A stretch of 64,000 bases of DNA from Pararhizobium sp. A13 (lineage in GTDB: Bacteria > Pseudomonadota > Alphaproteobacteria > Rhizobiales > Rhizobiaceae), in assembly GCF_040126305.1 (NCBI RefSeq), contig NZ_CP149510.1, positions 1,933,001-1,997,000 on the forward strand, read 5' to 3'. Numbering within the stretch: the first letter of the stretch is position 1; every line of letters starts with the position of its first letter. A program made the translations under genes and the position numbers. The notes under the pieces were generated by a model. That model was not told where the DNA came from and ran no database searches. It saw only the letters and a program-made list of their open reading frames with translations. Shown here one piece after another: positions 48,049 to 57,434 of the stretch.

Positions 48049-48741
48049 TCAGCCGCCGAAGATGGTGCGCAGGATATCCACGCCGCGATCGTCATAGGAA
48101 ACATCACCCTGCTTGTTGCCGGGGCCGATGACGATGACCTTGGTGCCGATGTCGGCACGTTCGTAGAGATGTTCGACATCCTTGTTCATCATGCGGATGC
48201 AGCCCGAAGACATGTTCTGGCCGATCGTCCAGGGCTGATTGGTGCCGTGGATGCGAAATCCGGAATCGCTCTTGCCCTTGTAGAGATAGAGCGCCCGGGC
48301 GCCGAGCGGATTGTCGATGCCGCCTTCCTGATAGGCCGGAAGGATGCGGCCCTTCTTGCGTTCGCGGATGATCATTTCCGGCGGTGGTGTCCAGCCCGGC
48401 CACTCCGCCTTGCGCTGCACCTTGACGACGCCCGACCAGCCGAAGCCCTCGCGACCGACGCCGATGCCATAGCGGGTCGCCTTGTTCGGGCCCTCGATAT
48501 AATAAAGGTACTTGTTGTTGGTATCGACGATGATCGTGCCCGGCGCCTCGTCGGTACTCAGCCGCACCTTGGTGCGCCAGAACTGCTTCGCCGGTTTCTT
48601 CTCCATCGCCACCAGCGTGACATCCGATGTGGACTTCACGGTTTCGGCCTGTCCCGGCATGAAAGCCGAAGCGCTCGGCGCGCCAAATGTAACAGCGGCC
48701 GCAAAACCGATTGCGGCCAATGTCTGCAAGGCATATTTCAT
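48049..48741 (-). CDS. L,D-transpeptidase (YkuD family), first of two
   Basis: 230 residues from the ATG at 48741. A signal peptide (LAAIGFAAAVTFGAPSASAF, about residues 7-26) sends it to the periplasm. The YkuD active site is FRIHGTNQPWTIGQNMSSGC followed by IRMMNKDVEH, with His and the nucleophilic Cys in SSGCIR. It forms 3-3 cross-links in peptidoglycan or tethers outer-membrane proteins to it, as known for the Rhizobiales family. A second transpeptidase lies upstream, but the 168 bp between suggest separate promoters. Confidence 0.92.
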   Translation of the reverse strand: MKYALQTLAAIGFAAAVTFGAPSASAFMPGQAETVKSTSDVTLVAMEKKPAKQFWRTKVRLSTDEAPGTIIVDTNNKYLYYIEGPNKATRYGIGVGREGFGWSGVVKVQRKAEWPGWTPPPEMIIRERKKGRILPAYQEGGIDNPLGARALYLYKGKSDSGFRIHGTNQPWTIGQNMSSGCIRMMNKDVEHLYERADIGTKVIVIGPGNKQGDVSYDDRGVDILRTIFGG

Positions 48742-48909
48742 CGACAAGATTCCCTCTCCAGCCCTAAGCTGCGAAACGCTATTCAATATCGCGTTTTACG
48801 CAAGTCTAACGGGTCTTGGATAGAGTAAATGTGATCGACACAAGTGTAACCGCGGGTACCCCTGTTGCCGAAAGGCCACGTTCAGGCCGTTCGGCAGGTA
48901 AGCGGAGGC

Positions 48910-49674
48910 TTAAATCACGATGACCTTGGTGCCGATTTTCACGCGTTCATAGAGATCGACGACATCCTCGTTACGCATGCGGATGCAGCCGGACGAGACG
49001 GCAAAGCCGATCGTCCAGGGCGCGTTGGTGCCGTGGATGCGGTAGAGCGTCGAGCCGAGATACATGGCGCGGGCCCCGAGCGGATTGGCCGGGCCGCCCT
49101 CCATGCTGGCAGGCAGATAATGCCCCTTTACCGCCTCGCGCGCGATCATCTCGGACGGCGGCGTCCAGACCGGCCATTCGGACTTGCGCGTCACCTTGTG
49201 GACGCCGGCCCATTCGAAGCCCGGCTTGCCGACGCCGACGCCGTAACGCCGCGCTTGCCCATCGCCGGTGACGAGATAGAGGAAACGGCTGTTGGTATCG
49301 ATGACGATCGTACCCGGCCTTTCCTTCGTTTCATAAGCAACCGTCTGTGGCAGGAACTGCGGATCGAGCTGGCGCTGCGCCGGCTTCTGTGCCCGCGTCA
49401 TCGCCACCGGCTGCGCAACGGCGGCGCCGGAGCGCTTGACACGGCGCTGGAACAGATACTGTTTTCGGGTGGCGCGCTCGCTCTGAACGTCTATAAGGCG
49501 CTGCTGACGGTAGACGACCGGCTGCACGCTGCCGCCGAGCTGGGTCACCCAGGGCGCGGTGAGGTCAGGGCTGATGACGACCGGCGGGCGGTTCTGATAG
49601 CGGTCTTGCGCGTCCGCAAGACTGGAAAATGCCACGAACAGGGACGTGGCAAGGATCAGGGTTTTCTTCATCAT
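48910..49674 (-). CDS. L,D-transpeptidase (YkuD family), second of two
   Basis: 254 residues. A signal peptide (MKKTLILATSLFVAFSSLAD) is followed by a basic, unordered stretch (residues 30-105) and the YkuD domain with YRIHGTNAPWTIGFAVSSGC and IRMRNEDVVDLYE. It is paralogous to the 230-residue protein 168 bp away, sharing about the same domain and ending in IKIGTKVIVI-like sequence, so the pair probably arose by duplication. Rhizobiales rely heavily on such enzymes for polar growth, so several copies are expected. Confidence 0.92.
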   Translation of the reverse strand: MMKKTLILATSLFVAFSSLADAQDRYQNRPPVVISPDLTAPWVTQLGGSVQPVVYRQQRLIDVQSERATRKQYLFQRRVKRSGAAVAQPVAMTRAQKPAQRQLDPQFLPQTVAYETKERPGTIVIDTNSRFLYLVTGDGQARRYGVGVGKPGFEWAGVHKVTRKSEWPVWTPPSEMIAREAVKGHYLPASMEGGPANPLGARAMYLGSTLYRIHGTNAPWTIGFAVSSGCIRMRNEDVVDLYERVKIGTKVIVI

Positions 49675-49925
49675 CGGACGGACTCGCTACCTTTCGCCGG
49701 GACTGTCTCATAGCTCCGCCGTCCGCAGGGTGGGCGGAAGGCGGGCGGGATATGAACGCCAAGAGGCTTGGCGGAATTTGGCGATGGTGGCACCGGGCGA
49801 CGACCGAATGGTAAATGTCGGTTCATTAAAAGGCATTCGGCGGGGTAAAGCTTTGGGTAGGGTTATTGCCTGCTTTAGGACTATGGTTGGCAAATGGTAA
49901 AGCACGGAAAAACAGGGAGAAACGC

Positions 49926-50555
49926 GTGACAGCAAGGGGAATCATCACCGGCGCGGACGGCCTCGAGCGCTGCGCCTGGCATGCCAATCTGGAGGATTAC
50001 CAGCGTTATCATGACGAAGAGTGGGGTAGGCCGATGGCCAACGATATCCGGCTGTTCGAGAAGATTTGCCTCGAAGGGTTCCAGTCCGGCCTATCCTGGC
50101 TGACCATCCTCAGAAAGCGTGAAGCCTTCCGCGCCGCCTTCGCCGGCTTCGATTTCGATGTGGTCGCCAAATTCGGCGATGCCGATATCGAGCGCTGTCT
50201 TGCCGACCCCGGCATCGTCCGCCATCGCGGCAAGATCGTCTCGACGGTCAACAATGCGAAGCGGGCGCAGGAATTGAGATCCGAGTTCGGCACGCTCGCC
50301 CGTTATTTCTGGAGCCATGAGCCGGGTGCGAACGAGCGCCCGAAGGTCGTCACCTACGAGGCGATCGCCGCCAATCCGACGACGCCAACGTCACTTTCAA
50401 TATCGAAGGATTTGAAAAAACGCGGCTGGACCTTCGTCGGCCCGACCACGGTCTATGCCTTCATGCAGGCGATGGGACTGGTCAACGACCATATCGAGGG
50501 GTGCTATTTCCGGGCAAAGGTCGAGCAGTTGCGCGCGTCATTCGCGCGCCCATGA
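49926..50555 (+). CDS. tag: DNA-3-methyladenine glycosylase I
   Basis: 209 residues from a GTG at 49926 with CAGGGAG upstream. The family marks are RCAWHANLEDYQRYHDEEWG (zinc ligands Cys and His near the N-terminus), LFEKICLEGFQSGLSWLTIL, and GWTFVGPTTVYAFMQAMGLV with a C-terminal NDHIEGC. It removes 3-methyladenine from alkylated DNA, starting base-excision repair. It stands alone. Frame extensions to 49866 carry no conserved sequence. Confidence 0.95.
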   Translation: MTARGIITGADGLERCAWHANLEDYQRYHDEEWGRPMANDIRLFEKICLEGFQSGLSWLTILRKREAFRAAFAGFDFDVVAKFGDADIERCLADPGIVRHRGKIVSTVNNAKRAQELRSEFGTLARYFWSHEPGANERPKVVTYEAIAANPTTPTSLSISKDLKKRGWTFVGPTTVYAFMQAMGLVNDHIEGCYFRAKVEQLRASFARP

Positions 50556-50574
50556 AATATTACCGGGCCTTGCG

Positions 50575-50769
50575 TCAGTACGTTGGCGCCGCTGGCCTGT
50601 TGTTCATGTAAAGAAGCACCGCACCGAAGATCACCAGCATCGCGCCGATCACAAGCCATTCCTTGTTATCGGACATACGGCTCCCGGTAATGATATTGGA
50701 ACCTTGCAACATCCAGAGTCCGCCGAGCAATATGACGAAGATGCCGGCGATATTCTTGAAGATCTTCAT
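50575..50769 (-). CDS. Small two-helix membrane protein of unknown function
   Basis: 64 residues from the ATG at 50769, with GGGAGGACGTC just upstream. Two hydrophobic helices (IFKNIAGIFVILLGGLWML and KEWLVIGAMLVIFGAVLLYM) flank a short polar loop. It is a likely real small gene by its ribosome-binding site and clear helices. It is of the kind commonly annotated as hypothetical membrane protein in alphaproteobacteria. It is convergent with tag. Confidence 0.65.
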   Translation of the reverse strand: MKIFKNIAGIFVILLGGLWMLQGSNIITGSRMSDNKEWLVIGAMLVIFGAVLLYMNNRPAAPTY

Positions 50770-50894
50770 GACGTCCTCCCACCCACGCACCGAAATTATG
50801 TGCCCGCGGCGGATTTCGGTCAATGTGGCGCGAATGGGCTGTCGAACAGGCGCCGGAGACAAACTCCGGCGCCGCTCTTCATTTGAACTGAGGA

Positions 50895-51275
50895 TCAGCC
50901 GCCGTTCCTGGCGAGCCACTCCGTCATCATCCTGATCTCCCCTTCCTGGGCGGAAATGATGCCTTCGGCGAGTTTGCGCAGTTCTGCATCCTTGCCGTAT
51001 TCAAGCTCGATCTTCGCCATGTCGATCGCGCCCTGGTGATGGGCGATCATGCCGCGCACGAAGTCGGCATCCGTATTGCCGCTGAAGGCGATGTCCATAC
51101 CTTCATGCATCTTCGCATTGGCCTCGGCAAAGGCCTTGCTGGATGGACCTGTATCGCCCTTCGGCTCGCTCATGCCTTGCATGGACCCGTGATTGCTATG
51201 GTCCATCTCCTGCGCGGCGAGGGGAAAGGTGAAGGTAAGGGCCAGCATCGCGGCCATAATGGGTCTCAGAGACAT
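50895..51275 (-). CDS. DUF305 family exported protein
   Basis: 126 residues from the ATG at 51275. A signal peptide (LRPIMAAMLALTFTFPLAAQ) leads to a His/Met-rich segment (EMDHSNHGSMQGMSEPKG) and the DUF305 core FVRGMIAHHQGAIDMAKIEL with MMTEWLARNGG at the end. DUF305 proteins are periplasmic or exported and often sit with copper or other metal genes; some bind copper. A His/Cys-rich exported protein is encoded 52 bp upstream on the same strand, so the two may be co-expressed. No metal transporter is adjacent. Confidence 0.88.
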   Translation of the reverse strand: MSLRPIMAAMLALTFTFPLAAQEMDHSNHGSMQGMSEPKGDTGPSSKAFAEANAKMHEGMDIAFSGNTDADFVRGMIAHHQGAIDMAKIELEYGKDAELRKLAEGIISAQEGEIRMMTEWLARNGG

Positions 51276-51327
51276 CCTGTGCTCTCTTTCATTTCTGCAA
51301 TTCGTGACGTGCGGAGGTTGTCCGCGT

Positions 51328-51699
51328 TCAGGAAACCGAGAGGAATGTCTTGGGAGGCGGGAATTGCGGCTCGAGGGCGGTTGCCCGCAGCGACTTCTGC
51401 GGCCGCGGACGGATGATCGCGTTGGCAAATTCGTCGCGGTCGAGACCGTGGCTGTCGAGGACGATTGCGAAACAGGCCGCGCAGAGCAGCGGATGCACCG
51501 TCTGCGCATGATGATCGCAGTTTTTCGCGTCCGCCGCGCAGTGATACTGATCAGATGTCGCGGATGCGCCATGATCTGCGGATACGCCTGCGTGATGCAT
51601 CGTCACCATACCGCCCAGATCCTGCACCCGGGCAAGCGATGCCGTCCAGCCGCTGATCAGGGCACAGAAAAGGGCGGTGATGAGGATGACGGCGCGCAT
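51328..51699 (-). CDS. Exported His/Cys-rich hypothetical protein
   Basis: 123 residues from the ATG at 51699. A signal peptide (ILITALFCALISGWTASLAR) is followed by clustered histidines and cysteines, MVTMHHAGVSADHG, YHCAADAKNCDHHAQTVH and LLCAACFAI, a plausible metal-binding surface. It resembles short proteins found next to copper genes (DUF2946-like), but I am not certain of the family. It lies upstream of the DUF305 gene on the same strand, supporting a metal-related role. The frame continuing to 52131 is artefactual. Confidence 0.55.
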   Translation of the reverse strand: MRAVILITALFCALISGWTASLARVQDLGGMVTMHHAGVSADHGASATSDQYHCAADAKNCDHHAQTVHPLLCAACFAIVLDSHGLDRDEFANAIIRPRPQKSLRATALEPQFPPPKTFLSVS

Positions 51700-51766
51700 G
51701 GTCGTCAAGATAGGAGTGCGGCTGACCAAAGAAAAGACCGGCGACGCCCTTTCTTGAAGAGACGGT

Positions 51767-52183
51767 TCAGCCGTCGGCTGGTGCGAAGGCGAAGATGCCC
51801 TGCATCCGCCCGCCGACCGGTGAAACGCCCATGGTCGAGGTGCCGACGCAGAAAACCAGCATGGTACCGCCGTCCTCCTCCTGTAGCGTCGTGCAGAAGC
51901 AGAAGGAAGACGCCGCCGCGGTCGCCTCTTCAAGGATGTTGAGCACTGTCCTGTGATGATCCTCGTGATAGTTGCGGATGATGTCCAGCAATCCGCAGAG
52001 CTTGTCGCCAAGGCCGTGCCGGGTTTTGGTTGCCTCCCCAACGGCGAATAGGCCAGTCGAAAGGTCGCAATGCCACCTTTCGATAAGATAGTCCCGCCCC
52101 GCCAGCGCCTCGACCCACCCTTCATGAGCACGGCTGTCTTCGGGCAGGATCGTGCCGAATCCCGGTTTCATCAACTGCAGCAT
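51767..52183 (-). CDS. Small PAS-like protein, paralogue 1
   Basis: 138 residues. The core LSTGLFAVGEATKTRHGL, GLLDIIRNYHEDHHRTVL, ASSFCFCTTLQEEDGG and VFCVGTSTMGV has the alternation of a PAS fold, with a helical N-terminus. Its sequence parallels the 149-residue protein at 59482-59931 along the whole core. I infer a small sensor or ligand-binding domain without an attached output domain; no partner is fused. The ligand and output are unknown. It stands alone upstream of an XRE regulator gene that is divergent. Confidence 0.55.
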   Translation of the reverse strand: MLQLMKPGFGTILPEDSRAHEGWVEALAGRDYLIERWHCDLSTGLFAVGEATKTRHGLGDKLCGLLDIIRNYHEDHHRTVLNILEEATAAASSFCFCTTLQEEDGGTMLVFCVGTSTMGVSPVGGRMQGIFAFAPADG

Positions 52184-52464
52184 GCCGTCTTCCGCTCCTT
52201 GCTCTCCCGCCGCAAAGGCGGCTTTTGCAAAAACGAGACAGTTTTTGCCATCAAGGCGGTTACGCCGTGAAATAGGGCTTTACCCGCCACGAAAAAAGAA
52301 TTGTTCTTGTGTTTCATCGTTCCGTTGCAGATTGCGTGAAACGCTCCTCATGAAATTGAAAATAGTGCACAAAAACCGCAACTTAAATGCCGTAGATTGA
52401 TCATTTGCTAACCCCTTGGTTTTGATTCTGCAAGTTGCTCAATCCTGGATTTTGGAAACACGAC

Positions 52465-53094
52465 ATGTCGGCGATTTTGGCGCAGGGCGAACTGGTTAGG
52501 CAGCTTCGGGACTACCGGCTGAAGGCGGGCTTGAGCCAGGGCGACATCGCCTGGAAGCTCGGCTTTTCCCTGCCGACGGTTTCGCGCTGGGAGCGCGGCA
52601 TCTCGACACCCGATCTGCGCGCCACCGGCGCGATCGTCGATTTCTTGCGCCGGGCCGACGTCTATGCTGGAAAGGTGTTGTTGCGGTCGATCGTCAATGC
52701 ACGTGACAGCCGCAACCTCTGGGAAGGTGAGGATATCCGCTATCTCGCCGGCTCGCGGCAGGAATTTGCCGAAACGCCGCAGATGCGGGCGATGGTCGGC
52801 AGGAGCATCCGCCGCTATATGACCGGGCTTTACCATGACTTCATCGAGGACCGCGCCATCGTTTCCAGCCTCAAGGCGGGTGAGCTCGCCAGCATCGATT
52901 TCTACGGCGGCGCGGCCATGTCGGTCACCAGCATTCCGGACGGCTTCGTGCAGTTCAAGCGGATGAGCTTCCAGTCGGAGCTTAAAGGCGTCATCCGCGG
53001 CGACACCCATTCCATCCTTATTCCCGAAGCCGAGGCGCCGATGGCCGAGGGCGCGGTGATCCATAACTGGGACACGCTGTCGCGTCCGCTGTAG
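52465..53094 (+). CDS. XRE-type helix-turn-helix protein with C-terminal sensory region
   Basis: 209 residues from the ATG at 52465; an in-frame ATG at 52435 adds ten residues. The helix-turn-helix is RDYRLKAGLSQGDIAWKLGF and LPTVSRWERGISTPD (residues about 15-45). The remaining 150 residues form an alpha/beta domain (IDFYGGAAMSVTSIPDGFVQ, DTHSILIPEAEA), possibly PAS-like. It would be a DNA-binding regulator with its own sensing domain. It diverges from the PAS-like gene at 51767-52183, 281 bp away. Confidence 0.8.
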   Translation: MSAILAQGELVRQLRDYRLKAGLSQGDIAWKLGFSLPTVSRWERGISTPDLRATGAIVDFLRRADVYAGKVLLRSIVNARDSRNLWEGEDIRYLAGSRQEFAETPQMRAMVGRSIRRYMTGLYHDFIEDRAIVSSLKAGELASIDFYGGAAMSVTSIPDGFVQFKRMSFQSELKGVIRGDTHSILIPEAEAPMAEGAVIHNWDTLSRPL

Positions 53095-53294
53095 CGCATG
53101 TCGCCCAAAATTGTGTAGCGGTTTTGGGAGAACGACATGCAGGGAAACAAAATGCTGATGTGCGTCCGACGACGCGCATCATCCCGCGCAAGACCGCGCA
53201 AAGACTTGCCGCCTTGGCCTTGATCGGATAGGGAAAGCGCCAATTCCCATGACCGATCAACCATGACCGATCGACGCTGAAAGTGCGGACCCCC

Positions 53295-54884
53295 ATGAAC
53301 GACAAAAAGAAGAAGCCACAGAAGCTGAAGGCGCGTCTGCCGCGCGGTTTCGTCGATCGCTCCGCCGCCGATATCCGTGCCGTCGACGAGATGACCGGCA
53401 AGATCCGCGAAGTCTATGAGCGCTACGGTTTCGATCCCGTCGAGACGCCGCTGTTCGAATATACCGACGCGCTCGGAAAATTCCTGCCCGACAGCGACCG
53501 CCCGAACGAAGGCGTCTTCTCGCTGCAGGATGACGACGAGCAGTGGATGAGCGCGCGCTATGACCTGACCGCCCCGCTGGCCCGCCACGTCGCGGAAAAT
53601 TTCAACGACATTCAGCTGCCCTACCGCACCTACCGCGCCGGTTACGTCTTCCGCAACGAGAAGCCGGGCCCGGGCCGTTTCCGCCAGTTCATGCAGTTCG
53701 ACGCCGACACGGTCGGCGCCGCCGGCGTCCAGGCCGATGCCGAAATGTGCATGATGATGGCCGATACGATGGAAGCGCTCGGCATCAAGCGTGGGGACTA
53801 TGTGATCCGGGTCAACAACCGCAAGGTTCTCGACGGAGTACTCGAGGCGATCGGGCTTGGCGGCGATGAGAATGCCAATGCCCGGCTGAATGTGCTGCGA
53901 GCGATCGACAAGCTTGATAAGTTTGGAGTCGAGGGTGTTAAGTTGCTGCTCGGTCCCGGTCGAAAGGACGAAAGCGGCGATTTCACCAAGGGGGTCGGAT
54001 TGAACCCCAACGCTGTCAGTATGCTAATGCACTTCATTGAGCGTTCCAACTCGTCCGCCGCCCAAATGCGCGAGGCGGCGGCAGTTGGAAACTTATTCGA
54101 GAATGCAATTGATCAGGGTTATTTTCTTCTCAAGGAAGACGGCACCTCTTTCTACGATTCTCAACTTTGCATCGATGGCCACAACGAGCTTGAAGGAATT
54201 CGGACTCTGGTCCGTGCTGGCGGCTACGGCATGGATCGAATCATCATTGACCCCTCCGTCGTCCGCGGCCTCGAATACTACACCGGTCCCGTCTTCGAAG
54301 CCGAGCTCCAGTTCGCCGTCACCAACGAAAAGGGCGAAAAGGTCGTCTTCGGCTCGGTCGGCGGCGGCGGGCGCTATGACGGCCTCGTCTCGCGCTTCAT
54401 GGGCCAGCCAGTCCCGGCCACCGGTTTCTCCATCGGCGTTTCGCGCCTGATGACGGCGCTGAAGAATCTTGGCAAGCTCGGCATGGAAGAGGTCATCGCC
54501 CCGGTCGTCGTCTGCGTCATGGACCGCGACACGGAAAGCCTCGGCAAGTACCAGCAGTTCACGCAACAGTTGCGCCATGCCGGCATCCGGGCCGAAATGT
54601 ATCAGGGCAACAAGAAGAATTTCGGCGACCAGTTGAAATATGCCGACCGCCGTGGCTCACCGCTCGCCATCATCCAGGGCGGAGACGAGCGCGCCCAAGG
54701 TGTCGTGCAGATCAAGGACCTGATCGAGGGCAAGCGCCTCTCCGGCGAGATCGAGGACAACACGGCCTGGCGCGAGGCCCGCGTGGCGCAGGTCTCTGTG
54801 CCGGAGGGCGACCTCGTCGCCAAGGTGCGCGAGATGCTGGCGGCGCAGGCCGAGGACCGGGCGCGGACAAACAGGGGCGCTTGA
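53295..54884 (+). CDS. hisS: Histidyl-tRNA synthetase
   Basis: 529 residues from the ATG at 53295. Class II motifs are clear: [18 protein letters not shown], motif 2 [20 protein letters not shown], the histidine-binding [17 protein letters not shown], and [20 protein letters not shown] (motif 3). It charges tRNA-His. Between about 53900 and 54260 the codon use turns AT-rich (TTA, CTA, AAT) and the insertion domain includes a stretch of about 25 residues longer than I recall for rhizobial HisS. It is followed by a RIME element, VOC, hisZ and hisG. Confidence 0.95.
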   Translation: MNDKKKKPQKLKARLPRGFVDRSAADIRAVDEMTGKIREVYERYGFDPVETPLFEYTDALGKFLPDSDRPNEGVFSLQDDDEQWMSARYDLTAPLARHVAENFNDIQLPYRTYRAGYVFRNEKPGPGRFRQFMQFDADTVGAAGVQADAEMCMMMADTMEALGIKRGDYVIRVNNRKVLDGVLEAIGLGGDENANARLNVLRAIDKLDKFGVEGVKLLLGPGRKDESGDFTKGVGLNPNAVSMLMHFIERSNSSAAQMREAAAVGNLFENAIDQGYFLLKEDGTSFYDSQLCIDGHNELEGIRTLVRAGGYGMDRIIIDPSVVRGLEYYTGPVFEAELQFAVTNEKGEKVVFGSVGGGGRYDGLVSRFMGQPVPATGFSIGVSRLMTALKNLGKLGMEEVIAPVVVCVMDRDTESLGKYQQFTQQLRHAGIRAEMYQGNKKNFGDQLKYADRRGSPLAIIQGGDERAQGVVQIKDLIEGKRLSGEIEDNTAWREARVAQVSVPEGDLVAKVREMLAAQAEDRARTNRGA

Positions 54885-54898
54885 GGATGGGGAGAGTT

Positions 54899-55068
54899 TA
54901 CCCCCCTCTGTCAGCTTTGCTGACATCTCCCCCTCAAGGCGGGAGATCGTTCTTTTCGCATGCTGGCCCTTCAATTCGACAGACATTTGATGGAATGCAG
55001 GATCAAAGCGGCTCGCTCCCGATCTCCCCCCTTGAGGGGGAGATGTCACGCAGTGACAGAGGGGGGTA
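54899..55068. repeat. RIME-like palindromic intergenic element, copy 2 (after hisS)
   Basis: A 170-base element with the same ends as copy 1 at 45771-45914: TACCCCCCTCTG on the left and CAGAGGGGGGTA on the right. Left arm: TGTCAG-CTTTG-CTGACA hairpin, then CCCCTCAAGGCGGGAG. Right arm: CTCCCCCCTTGAGGGGGAGA and TGTCACGCAGTGACA. The middle 70 bases differ from copy 1 in length and sequence. It ends 30 bp before the next gene. Confidence 0.85.
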
Positions 55069-55098
55069 TAGCGAACCTTCCCCCGGGGCAGAACGCCG

Positions 55099-55470
55099 AT
55101 GGTGAGGCTCCTTTCCATTGATCATGTTCAGCTTGCCATGCCGGCGGGTGGAGAAGATCAGGCCCGTGCCTTCTACTCCCGACAGCTCGGCATTCCCGAA
55201 CGGCCGAAGCCAGCCAACTTGGCGGGACGTGGCGGCTGCTGGTTCGAAACAGGCGCGTTGAAGGTTCATCTCGGTGTCGAGCAGGATTTTCGACCTGCGC
55301 TCAAGGCTCACCCGGCTTTCCTGGTTGACGATGTCGCGTCCCTGGCGAAAAAGCTGAAGGCTGCGGGCTGCCGGGTTGTTGAAGATGAGCCGCTGGAGGA
55401 ATATGAGCGGGTCTATGTCTACGATCCGTTCGGTAACCGCATCGAACTGATCCAACCCTTGGCGCTTTGA
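55099..55470 (+). CDS. VOC (glyoxalase-like) family protein
   Basis: 123 residues. LLSIDHVQLAMPAGGEDQ with ARAFYSRQLGIPE opens the vicinal-oxygen-chelate fold and DPFGNRIELIQPL closes it. His in IDHVQL and Glu in RIELIQ are likely metal ligands. The substrate is not deducible; close relatives include glyoxalase and fosfomycin-resistance folds. It lies between hisS and hisZ on the same strand, its stop overlapping the open frame of hisZ, so it is probably part of the his transcript. Confidence 0.85.
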   Translation: MVRLLSIDHVQLAMPAGGEDQARAFYSRQLGIPERPKPANLAGRGGCWFETGALKVHLGVEQDFRPALKAHPAFLVDDVASLAKKLKAAGCRVVEDEPLEEYERVYVYDPFGNRIELIQPLAL

Positions 55471-55487
55471 AGGAAAACTGTCGCTTC

Positions 55488-56627
55488 ATGCCCCTGATCA
55501 ACCTCCCAGCCTTTGCTGCCGATCTGCTGGCCGATTTCGAGCGGCTGGGGACGTTGCGCGTCGATACGCCGGTGATCCAGCCGGCCGAACCGTTTCTCGA
55601 TATGGCAGGCGAAGACCTGCGCCGCCGTATTTTCATGACGGAGAGCGAGACGGGAAAAAGCCTGTGCCTGCGCCCGGAATTCACCATTCCCGTCTGCCTG
55701 CGCCATATCGAGACTGCGACGGGCACGCCGCAGCGCTATTCCTATCTCGGCGAAATCTTTCGTCAGCGCCGGGAAGGTGCCAACGAATTCTACCAGGCCG
55801 GCATCGAGGACCTGGGCGAAACGGATGTGGCCGGCGCCGATGCCCGTGCCATCAGTGATGCCATCGACATCCTCACGGCGCGTCTGCCGGGCAGGCGCTT
55901 CAGGGTGACGCTTGGCGATCAGTCGGTCTTCGAAGCTGTGGTCGCCGCCTGCGGCCTGCCTGCCGGCTGGCAGAAGCGGCTGATCCATGCCTTCGGCAAT
56001 TCCGCGCAGATTGATGCGTTGCTGACGCGGCTTTCGAGCCCGCAGCCGGTGACGGGCCTCAGTCCGGAGATCGAGGCGCTGCTGGCGTCGGGTGATGACG
56101 CGACGCTGATCGCCCATCTCGACGAGACCATGGAAGCAACCGGCTATTCCACCAATGCCAGTCGCAGCCCGAAGGAAATTGCAGCAAGGCTGAAGGAGAA
56201 GCGGGCGCTGGAAAAGACCGCGCTCGATGGCCGCACACTCGGCCTCTTGCGTGAGTTCCTGTCGCTGAGCGTACCGCTCGCCGCCGCGCCCGCCGCACTT
56301 TTTGCCTTCGCGAAAAAATCCGGCCTGACGCTGGACGGCGCCCTGTCGCGCTTCGATGCGCGGGTGGCGGCGCTTGGCAATGCCGGCGTCGATCCGGGCC
56401 TTCTCACCTACCGCGCCGCCTTCGGACGCCCGCTCGATTATTATACTGGTCTCGTCTTCGAGATCGTCATCGACGGCTCCTCGGCGGTGCTGGCCGGCGG
56501 CGGCCGCTTCGACCGGCTGATGACGCTGCTCGGCGCCAAAAAGCGCATTCCGGCCGTCGGCTTCGCGCTCTGGCTCGACCGGATCGAACAGGCGCTGGCG
56601 CAGCGAGAAGGGGAGGCCGCCCGATGA
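55488..56627 (+). CDS. hisZ: ATP phosphoribosyltransferase regulatory subunit HisZ
   Basis: 379 residues from the ATG at 55488 ([20 protein letters not shown]); an ATG at 55467 adds seven residues. It is a paralogue of histidyl-tRNA synthetase lacking the tRNA-binding domain: [38 protein letters not shown], and [18 protein letters not shown]. It binds the short-form HisG and confers histidine feedback control. It overlaps hisG as ATGA, a standard pair. Confidence 0.95.
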   Translation: MPLINLPAFAADLLADFERLGTLRVDTPVIQPAEPFLDMAGEDLRRRIFMTESETGKSLCLRPEFTIPVCLRHIETATGTPQRYSYLGEIFRQRREGANEFYQAGIEDLGETDVAGADARAISDAIDILTARLPGRRFRVTLGDQSVFEAVVAACGLPAGWQKRLIHAFGNSAQIDALLTRLSSPQPVTGLSPEIEALLASGDDATLIAHLDETMEATGYSTNASRSPKEIAARLKEKRALEKTALDGRTLGLLREFLSLSVPLAAAPAALFAFAKKSGLTLDGALSRFDARVAALGNAGVDPGLLTYRAAFGRPLDYYTGLVFEIVIDGSSAVLAGGGRFDRLMTLLGAKKRIPAVGFALWLDRIEQALAQREGEAAR

Positions 56628-57322
56628 CCATCACGATCGCTCTGCCCTCCAAGGGCCGGATGAAGGACGACGCCTCCGCCATCTTCGAAAAGGCCGGCAT
56701 GAAGATCGTCGCCGTCGGCAACGAGCGGTCCTATCGCGGCCGCGTCGAAGGTCTGGATGACGTCGAGATCGCCTTCCTCTCGGCCTCCGAAATCTCCCGC
56801 GAGATCGGCAACGGCTCGATCGATTTCGGCGTGACCGGCGAAGACCTGATCCGCGAGGGGCTTTCGGAAGCCGATGCCCGCGTCGAATTCTGCGCCCGGC
56901 TCGGTTTCGGCCATGCCGATGTCGTCGTTGCTGTTCCGGAAATCTGGCTCGATGTCGATACCATGGCCGATCTCGGCGACGTCGCGGCCGATTTCCGTGC
57001 CCGCCATGGGCGGCGCTTGGCGATCGCCACGAAATACTGGCGGCTGACGCAGCAGTTCTTCTCCGCGAAGCACGGCATCCAGCTCTACCGCATCGTCGAA
57101 AGCTTAGGAGCCACAGAAGGCGCGCCGGCCTCCGGCTCCGCCGATATCATCGTCGACATCACCTCGACCGGCTCGACACTGAAGGCCAACCACCTGAAGA
57201 TCCTGTCGGACGGCATCATGCTCAAGTCCGAGGCTTGCCTAGTGCGGGCGCGCAAGGCGGAGCATGAGGGAGACCCGCTGGTGGCGAAGATAACCGAGGC
57301 TGTGAACGAGGCTCTTGCATAG
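56624..57322 (+). CDS. hisG: ATP phosphoribosyltransferase, short form HisG
   Basis: 232 residues, the length of the short HisG that needs HisZ. Motifs: [37 protein letters not shown], and the phosphoribosyl-binding [20 protein letters not shown]. It condenses ATP and PRPP, the first step of histidine synthesis. Translation is coupled to hisZ. The remainder of the his pathway is not in the window. Confidence 0.95.
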   Translation: MTITIALPSKGRMKDDASAIFEKAGMKIVAVGNERSYRGRVEGLDDVEIAFLSASEISREIGNGSIDFGVTGEDLIREGLSEADARVEFCARLGFGHADVVVAVPEIWLDVDTMADLGDVAADFRARHGRRLAIATKYWRLTQQFFSAKHGIQLYRIVESLGATEGAPASGSADIIVDITSTGSTLKANHLKILSDGIMLKSEACLVRARKAEHEGDPLVAKITEAVNEALA

Positions 57323-57434
57323 GGGCGCCTTGCTGGAAAGGTTCGGGGAAGGCGCCGCAAAAATATGCACGCGCCTGCCTAACATTTTGGACACCACTGT
57401 CCTATGTTAGGACTCCCATCTCAAGGAGTCCTCC

